From: Nephromyces sp. MM_2019
Lineage: Eukaryota > Apicomplexa > Aconoidasida > Nephromycida
Assembly (NCBI GenBank): GCA_015657535.1
Contig: JADHZB010000865.1
Span: forward strand, 1 to 64,000
DNA: 64,000 nt
Direction: 5' to 3'
The translations under genes and the position numbers were made by a program. Each line of letters opens with the position of its first letter. Positions within the stretch are counted from its first letter, which is position 1. The notes below the pieces were generated by a model. That model saw nothing but the letters and a program-made list of their open reading frames with translations. It searched no databases and was not told where the DNA came from. Below, piece after piece: positions 34,256-44,973 of the stretch.

Positions 34256-37200
34256 TTAAAAAGTAACTACCCCAAATAGATCATCCTCCTTCAAGTAATT
34301 TCCTACTATTTGTAGTGAGTATGGACTCTTTGTGAGATTATTCATGTGAGGTATAGTGATTGCGGGTAAGCCAGAAAGTGATGCCAAAGTAAGAAAGTGG
34401 TCGTCCTAAAAAGTACAATTAGAATATTTTTAAAAAGTATGAGGAACATCTTGCTAAAAACAAGGTGTACTAAGCAAGAGTCTCTTACACTCCATGGATC
34501 AGACTCTTTATCATTCAATAATTTAGGGAGAGATGGGGTTGTTGGAGTAGCAATTGCGTCAATGAAATTAAACCTATTGTAAATATGCTTTTTAAACTGA
34601 TCTCTAAGGATTAAAGCATGGCTGTATAATGAGCCTGAAGGTCCTATTGGTTTATGTAGAAAAAGTCCACCTGAATATATAGCAAAGAGGATCCACTAAG
34701 TGAATTATATTTAAAGGGAACTTGGTCCTAAATACGAATTTCATTAAAGTATTACCGAGTAGGAGCCTTAGCTTGGTTATATTGGATAGGAGTTTGGTTC
34801 TAGTTTCTTCAAGAACTTGATTGTAGCTTGTTGAAGACTTAAAGTGTGGATTGCAATGCGTTTTGGGAGGACCATAACTAAATATAATTTTTATTCTACT
34901 TAGTACCAAGATAATTGTAGATACCATAAAAATATTTACTTACAGTATTCCATCATATCTAGCCAGATTTGAAAGGGCCTCACTCAATGCAATAGTATAA
35001 TAAATATGTGAAACTTGAACTAAACTGAAGCCTAAATTGAAACTGATCAGCTCAGCGCCAAGGCTTTGAAGCATCTGTGTAGCCTTGTCAAACCAAGTTC
35101 CAACCTCAGAAGTTAGGGGCTCTAATGACTTATTGTCCAAAATACCTATTCGATAACCCTTAAGAAATTTTATGTAATAGCTTATTCGAAGGATTTATAT
35201 GATATATTTAGTCATAAAGTAGGTAAGATAGGTAATAATGAGGGTTTTTCAATAAAGATTGAGCTCCTATACTTATATTGTTTGAAGGGAGTTTTAGGAA
35301 CTATACAAAATGACTGTTAAAGGATCTAGTTAATTTATAACAAATGAAATAATAAAAAGTCTAAATTATGATAGTTCCCAATTAATAGTAAACTTACTTC
35401 TAAAGGCTTCTTTTGGAAGATTTCTGATATAAACAAATGCAGAAAAGATGAGCAATTAAAATGATTGAAAATATAACAATAACAGACTTGACTTGCAACG
35501 GGACATGTCAAAGTGATTATTTATTCTCTCAAAAGGGGCTGTTGTCTTATCTCTGTAGTCTGGCCCTGCAAATGTATAGTTTTATTTTTGTTAAGAGTCA
35601 TAATATGTTGTAATGAATTTTATTGTTGGTGAAGTTGGTGATAGATAGATTAGTATTAAAAATTTATTTTGATGAGGCTTTTGAACTTAACCAGCAATTA
35701 TGGAAAATATAAGTCCAGCTTCTTCAACTGTTTGTGTGATGGGTCCAATTACATCCATTGTAGATGCATATGGGATAAGGCCGTATCTGCTGATCTAGTG
35801 TAATAAAATGTAATGATAAAAAGTAGTTGGAAATTTATAATTATTATAATGGTGATTCTTGTGTCTAAAACTAAAAATTAAAGTATTACTTCTTTTTAAA
35901 AATGGTTTATTTATAAGGAATATATTATGTGCTTAGAATGATTGAATAAATTATAAAATTACCCTCCCATAGCTTGGTCTTAGCCCAACACAACCACACC
36001 ATGCAGCAGGAAGCCGAATTGAGCCACCTGTATCACTTCCAAGTGATGCTCTTAGCTCACCTCCTCCTACGGTAGCAGCAGAACTAAAAATAAAAACAAA
36101 ATAATCAAGAAATAAAACAAAAATTTGATGTAGCTGCTTCAGGTTTATCATATAAAAGACCTTTAAAGATGTTTAATATATCTTTTATATGATTTCTATG
36201 AGTGAATGAGTAGTAGCTTAAACATTTCAAATAAACAAGTTGTTTTATTGATTAGAATGTAGTTATAGCAAATGGAATTCACTTACCCTGATGAAGATCC
36301 TCCTGGGCTCAATTTGTCATTCAAGGGATTCTTGGTTATCTTCCTAACGAAATTGGAACCTGCACCCATTCCAAATTCATCCATATTTGTTTTACCAATG
36401 ATAATAGCACCAGCTTCTTTCAAAAGTTTAACAGCTGTAGCATCATAACTTGGGATATGATTCTCTAAGATGCGAGAACCTGATTTTGCGGGTCAACAAA
36501 AACAAAATATTCACTTTCAAAGGGTTTTATAAATCAATACTGTTGAAACTATTTCTAACCAGCTGTGGTTGATAAATTCTTGGTACAAATATTATCTTTA
36601 ATAGCCATAGGTAAGCCAAGTAGTGGTAGATTTATAGTTGTATCGTTAGTTTTGTCCATGATTGCTTGATCCAGTTGATGTCCAACCAATTTAGCCTGTT
36701 CAAGACAAATTGTTGTGTAGCTGTTGAAGCGGTCGAACTTACCTACCTCAAAAGGTTCAATGAAAAGTTTTTTCAGACTATCTGTAACTGATGGTGAGCC
36801 AAGTTTATTGTTTTTTATAATTTGGAAAGCATCCAAATTTGGGATTTTGTTTTTCAATTCATTCTCTTTAGCTGATTTTGACTCGGATAAGTGGTTTAAT
36901 TTTTCGTTCGATGTGGAGTTTAGTTGTGTTTTAAAATCGCTTTGTCTGTTGAATCGAGAACTATGAAACAGAATTCTCATTCCCGGATGAAAATTTTTCA
37001 GGTACTTTGAGAGCCTCGGAGCTAGAGTGAGATTCGTCATTTCATTAAAATTTGTAAAGTAGCTATGGGCGTGTAAACAATTACTGGGGTGAGAATTTAT
37101 GGGAAATTGTAATTTTGTGTAGCCCATAAAGCATAACACCTGGCTATTTGTGTCAGGATTAAGTCTCTTGAAAAAGGTCCCATTCCGTATTAGGAATGTG

Positions 37201-37265
37201 AATAAGAGGAGCCAAGGGTACAATATAATCGTACGCCTTTTGCTTGTAGTTAATCTTTTCAGCAT
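34256..37265 (-). CDS. gatA: Glutamyl-tRNA(Gln) amidotransferase subunit A, plastid-type leader
   Basis: Amidase that releases ammonia from glutamine for conversion of Glu-tRNA(Gln) to Gln-tRNA(Gln); in Plasmodium GatA/GatB work in the apicoplast. Ten exons: 37265-36560, 36479-36287, 36083-35963, 35794-35692, 35565-35488, 35423-35398 (26 nt), 35158-34944, 34877-34756, 34670-34489 and 34405-34256; 631 aa. Amidase-signature catalytic residues: Lys in PMAIKDNI (about 223), Ser in GGSSSGSAAT (about 297), nucleophile Ser in [12 protein letters not shown] (about 321). Also [29 protein letters not shown] and AIATPTTPS. The N-terminus is about 140 residues longer than bacterial GatA and starts with a basic stretch plus a hydrophobic segment ([15 protein letters not shown]) and a Ser/Asn/Lys-rich region, like a bipartite plastid leader. 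The C-terminus ([10 protein letters not shown]) is short but fits. Confidence 0.94.
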
Positions 37266-38127
37266 TTCTTTCAGCCCATTAGGATTAAAGTATTAATAAT
37301 TTAGCTGAAGGAAAGGGTTAATTGTTTTACATTAAATCTATTTAGTATATTAGATTTATATACTTTCATAAAAGTAGAACATTTTCCTCTAGATTGATAT
37401 TTCTCAAAGCTTGAAACATTGAATAAAAAATATTGTAGTTAGCAGCAAAATGTTATCTTGAATAGATTTTGCTGAATCTGGCCAGGCAGCATTTATTCCT
37501 GGAATTTTTTATAGTTGTGGTGTTATTATAATTACAAACTTAGAGTCGAGATGTTTGTTTAAGATGTAAGGTATTTTTAACTAAAGATAAGCACTTATTT
37601 TAACTGTTATTATATTTTGAGACATCTGAATTACATCCTTTCTACTCTTAGCAGCGCATTTTCAAAGAATGTAAAAAACTTATTCAATTTTTTCATTGTT
37701 TATCATTTTTTATTTTACCTTCTTTAAGACAATTTGTGTCAAAATAAATTTAAAACTAATTTGTATATTTTTTGTCCAAAATATGCAAAAAGCTTTTATA
37801 AAATTTATTGTTTTATTGTGAAATAAGATATGAGTTCTTAGTATATCATACTTTATCAATTTTATGTGGAATAAATTGATAAGCTATCTTTATAAACAAG
37901 TATGTTCGAAATAGCAGTAATCTTATTGAAATGGGCTCATTAGTTAAGTTATAAAATCAAATATGACTTAATTTGTTGCATTAGCCCAATTTCATTGGAT
38001 TAATCAATAAAGTCAATAATCTGACTTTTATAAAAACGCTTTGGGTTTGCGATTCTATCTCCGATAAATATTTGGTTAATATTTTTATTAATAAATAAGT
38101 AAATAAAATAGGATTGAATGAATTATG
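37266..38127. other. Spacer between gatA and tilS
   Basis: About 860 bp between two same-strand genes; AT-rich, no features. Confidence 0.5.
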
Positions 38128-39877
38128 TTATTGTAAAGAAACAGTTTTAAGAAAAAGCATATCTTTTTTATAGTTCAAATTGAAGCTCTTAGATAGTCTC
38201 CAATTCCATTCAACCGAGCTCGGCTTTGTCAATTTTTTCACCAAAAGTTTTAATTTGCTATAGTTAATATTTTCTTTAGTTTTCATATGTACCCATCTGT
38301 GAAGGATTTCCTGATAATGCAATTTTGTAAAATTCCAATCATTAAATAAAAATAGTTATTTAGACTTGAATATATCAAAGCTAAGTGTTTGTTTAAAACC
38401 TTGTTTTGTATCGTTGAATTAAGTATAAGAATGTTATAAAATGTGCATGTGCTAAATAGATCATCCTAAAAACTAATGAAATTGAATAGGGAAATTGTTG
38501 TCTTACATTTCTCTTAAATTCTTGTTCAATGTTCCTCCACTGTGTAAGGTTAAAAAATATAGTACTTGTACCTGACTGATGCTCAGACTCCCACTTCATG
38601 CACTCAGAATCTATCCAATTTCTTATAGCGGATACCTGGTCTGTAAGCGCATCAAATCGATCATGTAAAAGGTTCAGTCCAAAAGATTTTGATGATTCAT
38701 TGAGAGCTGAGAAGTGCTCATTTCCAAAAATATTGTGAGGGATCTTTTTTGCAGATAAATTAGATAATAGAGGGATTAAGTTTGATCTAATATCATTCCT
38801 GAGATATCTTGTGTCTGTATTAGTTTCGTCCTCGTGCCATGAGATGTTTCTATCCTGCATAGAAATTAAAGCTTTCATAATCTTGGAAAGTTTCAGTTAT
38901 ACTAATAAGAAATTTGTTATGCTATCAAGTCTTTTTATTTTCATACTTTAAGAATTTCTCTCAATTCCTTTTTGGTTTTTTCCAAAAATGGGCGGAATAA
39001 GCAATACTTTGGATAGTTTGTGAATTCAAGTACTTTTTTCATCCCTCTGTTTATCAAGATTGTAAATAAATAAGTTTTAAATTGGGTATAGATATAATGA
39101 AGAAGGTATCAAATATGACAATAATGCTCAGGACCTTAAATTAAGAATGTTGACTCCTCGGATCAATTTCAATAAAATGGTCTCTAATTGATCATCTTTA
39201 TGATGACCTGTTACGATTATTCCCTCATACTTTCCGTCACGAATTGCTGAGTGAAAATTATCATTCAGATGTCTTGATAGCATGTCCGTCAAGGGCTCTT
39301 TAGGTACATTCAGATTATTAAATTGCTTTTTTGGTTTTATGATTTGTTTTACTTTCTCATATCCATGAAGGAAAATCGAAGGGTAAAATTCATAATTGGT
39401 TGCTCTCAAATGCTCACCTCTAAGAATGTCTTTTAAAAGTAGTAATGATGCTTGATATCGCCAATTTCTTAGAATATTTTGTGATGATACATTCGAGTTG
39501 ATGGATTTACGTTTCTGTATAAGTTCATATATGTTATCAGGTAAAGGGTAATTTACAAAATTGAAGTTAAATTTATCATTTGATAAGTGCTTGACTGTAT
39601 CACTTTCATTTTTACATATAAAATTGTCTCGCTGCCGATGGTTAAAATAAACTGCTGTTATGTTACTGTGAAAGGTTAAAGTTTCAGAGGTTTTTAGTAA
39701 ATCTTTAAAATAATGCAAAAGGTACATTGAGTCACTACCCCCACTGCAATGAATAAGCCAATGAGGCTTTGGTGACGAATATAAGTTGATGTAATCCTTT
39801 CGGAGCACCGGTGGTTGTTGGAAACTTTTTGCATATGATATTAAGAAAATTATAATTAATAAAAATCTTGCATACAT
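38128..39877 (-). CDS. tilS: tRNA(Ile)-lysidine synthetase (TilS), organelle-targeted
   Basis: PP-loop ATPase that modifies C34 of tRNA-Ile(CAU) to lysidine so it reads AUA. In apicomplexans the target is the plastid tRNA. Exons 39877-39135, 39046-38947, 38881-38507 and 38310-38128; 466 aa. The PP-loop SGGSDS is at residues 45-50. Further family motifs are VYFNHRQRDN, NILRNWRYQASL, GHHKDDQLETILLKLIRG, RPFLEKTKKEL, and WHEDETNTDTRYLRNDIRSNLIPLL (the WxxDxxN...RNxxR motif). The first 18 residues (MYARFLLIIIFLISYAKS) are a clear signal peptide, as for bipartite plastid import. A Lys/Asn-rich insert of about 70 residues lies between the ATP site and the HHKDD motif. Next to gatA on the same strand. 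Confidence 0.94.
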
Positions 39878-41308
39878 TAGTTTTCAATTCCCAAGAAGTG
39901 TTTTAGTTATTCAAGCAGCGTATCCATTGATATTTAAGTCAATTTTCATAGTTTAAATAAAAGCGAATGCTAATCAGTCTATTATAATTAAAATGATATC
40001 TAGTTTTTTTTTCTGCTTACATCATGATATAAAACATAGTTAAACTATCTCGGGGAGTTCAATCTGCCTTGTTTAATAGTGAGGTGGAAATTAAATTTAG
40101 TAAAACTAACCGCATTGATCTTTGCTTTAGACAATTTCTAAAGTCAGGAGGCTTTGATGATTTTAGATCATTAGAAAACATTAAGATTGAGTTATAATAA
40201 AATCTGTCCATTTGAGGATTATTCAAATAAGAAAAAGTTAGGTCACTAATGTGAATTTCAACATAACTATCAAATTTAAACAATACTCCCAAGGAGTGTT
40301 AATAAAGAATTTTACACAATAAATGATCCTGATAATTATAGATTTTTGTGCTAAAATGTCTATGACATTTTACAGTTCGTAACAAATGAAGCAATCTAAT
40401 ATAGGCAAAAAAGTCTATCAGAACCTTCAAATAAAATCTAGTTAAAATGGTACATGAAATAGTTTCAAAGGTGTGTGAGGGTTACTCTACAGTTACCAAA
40501 AAGTAGATACCCAGTTGGTTAGAAGCTTATAGATAGTAATTTTATCAAGTATATGCAATAACGATATGTTCTATTGTTGCTATTTGTATCGTTTACTGCT
40601 GTCTGTGAATGCGTCAAAACAGTGTCGATATATCAATATATATGCAAACGAATATAGGCTCTAAAGATTCTAAATCAAATGGGCTATGTCATTTTAAATT
40701 TGAAATGCAGCATGTTATAACCAGTAAGTGCTGACTGCTGAGCATACTGTATTGTGTAAAAGGTGTAGCAATGGATACCTTTCCATAATCAACGCTACAG
40801 CAAGGTTAAAGAAACAAAGTTGCTATGGCAAAATGTAAAAATTATAGAAATGTCACTACACCTTTCCTAATAGTGTTTGTGATATTAAAACTATTTGCAT
40901 CTTCATTCTTTATCTGTTATGGAGCTTTTAAAGTTTTTCCATCTAAATAGCAAAATAAAACAACACTGATAGACTTAGTATCAAGGAGCTACAGTAACCA
41001 CTAAACTTAATTCAATTTTCAACTCGTCATACTACATACACTTAAGTTTCACCACACTTACATTTCCCTGCAGAATTAACACACTTTTTCCCCTACTATA
41101 TTTCTAATCTTATTTATCCCCCCCTTTTATAATTATAAAGTTTATTTCCCCAACATTCTTTTCAACAACATCATTTTCATAGAATTATTTTGCAAACCAA
41201 TTTCTCTTCTTCTTTGAGGTTTATTTGATATTATTATAACGATCCTCCCATAGAATCATAAATTTATCCAATAATCCATTTTTTCTTTTCAAAGATTATC
41301 ACAGAAAA
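39878..41308. other. Spacer between tilS and the ATP synthase c gene
   Basis: 1.4 kb between divergent genes. A 77-codon minus-strand frame at 40059-40292 begins with TTG, has no family match and no splice partner. The 300 bp before 41309 are A/C-rich on the + strand. Confidence 0.5.
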
Positions 41309-42157
41309 ATGATGCCCAATAACTTCCGAGTACTCTCCTCAGCCATGAGCCGATTTGGTCTCACAGCCAGTAAGCCTGTTTACCAAAGAAGCCTCCTCAT
41401 TCCCATGCACGGCCATCTTAGTAACTCCGCCGATGAACTATTTTCTGGTAGATCACACTTCTCATCGCAGAGCCCACTTTTTAACCGCCTCGGCCTAAAT
41501 CTCAAATCAAGTTCGCCACTTGTATCAAACTTTGGCCCAGAATCAACAAACGTAAGTCAAACAACATCTGCATTGACATATATGAGATTGAAAGAAACCT
41601 CTTTCGAGCTATATTATTTTTTATTTACTTATATCAACTATTTCCCTTTATTCCCCCAAGAATATTCCTGCACAAATATTACACAAACTTTGGAAATCTT
41701 AACATAATACAATCTTCTCCACTTGTGTATAGCAAATTTTGGTTTATTTATTATTGAAAATAATATGCTCATAACATAACGTAGCTCTTGAGTACTTTTT
41801 AGCCACCAATATATGTAATTTATCAACTTTGGAACTTTATGGTTTTGATCTAATAATATTATAAAATATCACAAATGTTTCTAATTTTTACAGAGCATAA
41901 TTTCATCCCAAGGTAACAACCTTATGGCACGACGTAATGATGCTGGTGTAGCTGCTCTTGGAGCTGCCATTGCTTTGATGTCTGTTGGTGGAGTTGCCCA
42001 AGGTATGGGAAATGTTTTTGCAGCCCTTGTTAGTGGTACTGCAAGAAACCCTGCAGTCAGAGAAAACTTATTTACCTATACCATTCTTGGTCTTGGTTTC
42101 TTAGAGTTTTTAGCTATTGTATGTATTATGATTGCAGTTGTTCTTCTTTTTATTTAA
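41309..42157 (+). CDS. Mitochondrial ATP synthase subunit c (Atp9), nucleus-encoded
   Basis: Rotor-ring proteolipid of F1Fo ATP synthase. Exons 41309-41551 and 41894-42157; 168 aa. The first about 90 residues are a long Ser-, Arg- and Asn-rich mitochondrial presequence (MMPNNFRVLSSAMSRFGLTA). The mature part has two helices, GVAALGAAIALMSVGGVAQG and LGLGFLEFLAIVCIMIAVVL, joined by the polar loop GTARNPAVRENLF. The proton-binding carboxylate is Glu in FLEFLAI, near residue 152. The intron falls just before the mature domain, separating leader from functional module. Alternative read-through of exon 1 into the intron gives a spurious 132-codon frame. Confidence 0.96.
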
Positions 42158-42496
42158 GAATTAATATGAGCTCTATTGCATATTATTGATTTCTCACATC
42201 GCACTATTAAATTAGAGAATTTTCAATTAATTTTTTAAACTTCTCTTAATGTTTATCTCAATTGTGAAAATTTATATGATTAGAAGCCTCTAAATTATAT
42301 CTAGCCTTGTTGAAATTGTTTATATAAATAAAAAAGATTTGTAAATATGTTAATTCATGCTCATAAATATGTAAAAGGGATGTAATTATTATATTCAGAC
42401 CAAACAAAAGTAACTTATAATATTATATATATAAGTTTAAAACTTATTTTTCGATTATGAATTCTTTTAAACTTTTTGTTCTTGACTAATATTATA
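42158..42496. other. Convergent 3' spacer
   Basis: 339 bp between the ATP synthase c stop and the GTPase stop; AT-rich, nothing noticed. Confidence 0.5.
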
Positions 42497-44973
42497 TCAA
42501 TAAAGCTTCTTCTTGAAAAGCTCTTTGCCCCTGCTTATACGATAATCTGATGAAATTGCACTAAGTGAGCATCGTAAGCAATCTAAACCCAATTTTGGAT
42601 TAGTTGAGATACAATGAATAAATGGCCAAATGAAATCACTATAGGATTCATTTTTGGTTTGCAACTCTTTAAGAATTGAAATCGTATGTAAAACTGTAGC
42701 ATGTAATTCTTCCGGCTATAAGTAATAACAAATGAAATATGAACATTTTGTAAAACTTTTAAAACTGTAAAAGAAAATAGATGCAAGCTATATGTTCCAT
42801 ATAAATAATCAAATTCAGTTTCCATGTTATATAGCTTAAACTAGCAGATATCCTCTTGTACCTTTAGCAAGTCCACTTTGGTTAAAACAACTTGAAAAGC
42901 TTTCTCAGAGTCCAATAGCATCTCAAATAATTTTAGGTCCAAATTTTCTGGACCTAGGCGGCCATCAATTAATGTAATTACCCTTTTTAAGCTATCAGTG
43001 AAATAAGTTTATTAACTATAAATGTTTGTGAAAGATAATAATTATTCTAGATATAGTAAATAAAGTTATAGTTAAGATATATTGAATTAGCAATTCAACT
43101 AATTATCAAAATAAATAAAAAAGATAATGCTCAAATGCATATCCTTAGTTTAGAGTGCTCTTAGTATTTTGGTGTTTAAAATTGAGTTCGAAATTTTGCT
43201 AAGGTGCTATAAATATAGATATACTTTTGTGCACGCCTTAAGTAAGCTTCAATTAGTTTGGCCCAGTCGTTTCTCAATTCCTTAAATAGTTTGATGAGAA
43301 TATAATGTAAGTCATAGTAGTTCATATGTAAAAATTATTTTATAGGTATGCAGCATTGTGTACCATTATGTCCAAATATAACGTCGTAAAAGTAGCATTT
43401 TCAACTAAAATATGTTCATCATTCATGGCTATGGTGGATCTATGTTTGGGTATTGAAATAATGAAAATTTAAATTTACTTCATACTTTTGAAACCTTTGC
43501 AAAGCCATAACCTGGCAGGTCTACTAATGAGAAGTGATCAGATAGATCAAAAGTAAATAGATGGCGTGTTCTACCCTGAATTGTAGGCATGTAGACATTA
43601 GTGTTATGTGGCTTCTCTTGGGATTCACAAGTTATTCAAGAAACTGTATTATTTGAATTAATCTATGATGCTTTCATAAGAATTACATAAGGGATTTAAA
43701 TCAGTATAATTAGAACAGTTATGCACTAGGGAATACTTGGTTAGTTTACAAAACTTCAGTTAAGCTAGGTATAAATCATTTATGCTAAAATAAATTTGAA
43801 GCGTCTATGTTTCAAAATGTTCATTCTATGACCCAACATAGGGCTTAATAAATTATTTTTCAATTTCTATACTATCTAATAGCATACTCTTTTACGATTA
43901 TTATAACATTTCTAATAATGCAAGGCTAATTAAATTTGAACCAAATTTAAATGTAAAAGACTATAACTAAGTTTTAAGCTTGTAATAAAGTGTTTTCTTA
44001 ATCTTTTTAATTAAATTAGTAGGTCTAAATGTACAATGTGTTTTAGTCCTACATTTTAAATTTGTTTACTTCTTTGTTAGAAAAGTGTGTTTTCGTATAT
44101 ATATATATATAAGTTTAGTAGATTTTTCGCTAAGTATGTAACTCGTAGAAATCTTACAGGTTTATGTGAAACTGGTGCATACTTAGGCATATCAAGCAAC
44201 TCAGAGTTACTTACCTGGAAATATAATGGCATGGATTTATTTTTAGCTTCATTATTATATAAACATTAGTAAGTTAAGTTTTTGCTATGTAATTAGTTAA
44301 ACTTGTATGTGGTAAACGTGTTTATAATATGTGGTTGACGTTTGTAGCTGTTTATTTGCCAATTTCAGACTTGTAAATGGTCAAAATTATGATGTTACAG
44401 CTCAAGACATCTTAGAGGATTTATTAGTTCGATATATACAATGAAGTTTATAAGTAAACTAACCGGAGTGAAAGATGTTCGCGTGACTGACTTGTCGTAA
44501 ACAAGCGCATTGATTAGACTTGATTTTCCTACATTTGAACGCCCGACAAAGGCAACCTAATTCAAATATATATGCTAATTAATGTTTTCTAAGTCTTTCA
44601 GGTAGTCATGAATATAGATTAAAAAAGACAAAAGTTTTCGAATTTGAAATCTACTTCATTTAAATCTATAGGGTAAGTCTCATTAATTTAACAAATAAAT
44701 ACTTGAGGTATATCCATATTGGGCCTTTTATGAATGTTTTGGTGGACGTAGACGGGGTGGGCCACAATAGGTTTATTAAATAAGATTTGAGAATATTTTT
44801 TCTAAATAAAAGTATGTTACATATGTTAAGGTGTTTTCAGAGTTCATATCATTGTGTTATCTTTAAGATAAATACATTTTCAAAGCAAACCTGCTCTTCG
44901 TTCAACCAAATGGGCTCCGACAAGGAGTGAGGGTGGTTAATGTCAATAAATGGCCGAGATAAAAAAGGCTCAC
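42497..44973 (-). CDS. EngB/YihA-type ribosome-biogenesis GTPase, 5' exon(s) unresolved
   Basis: TRAFAC-class GTPase related to bacterial EngB (YihA/YsxC), which assists large-subunit assembly; eukaryotic copies usually act in mitochondria or plastids. Exons found: 44973-44891, 44556-44464, 43575-43486, 43280-43225, 42982-42862 and 42715-42497 (stop), about 220 residues. G1 [19 protein letters not shown]2 Thr in TPGRTR, G3 [12 protein letters not shown], then [20 protein letters not shown]4 LTKVDLL, G5 SAISSD: the complete EngB set in order. The first listed exon starts in phase 2 (needs one upstream base) and contains no ATG, so at least one exon lies further right. A small frame at 45611-45462 starting MLKDLLG with a hydrophobic stretch is one candidate, unproven. 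The largest intron is 888 nt. Confidence 0.9.

Noticed and set aside
36724..36966. 80-codon plus-strand frame
   Set aside because: Antisense shadow of the first gatA exon.
40059..40292. 77-codon minus-strand frame upstream of tilS
   Set aside because: Begins with TTG, not ATG; no splice or family support.
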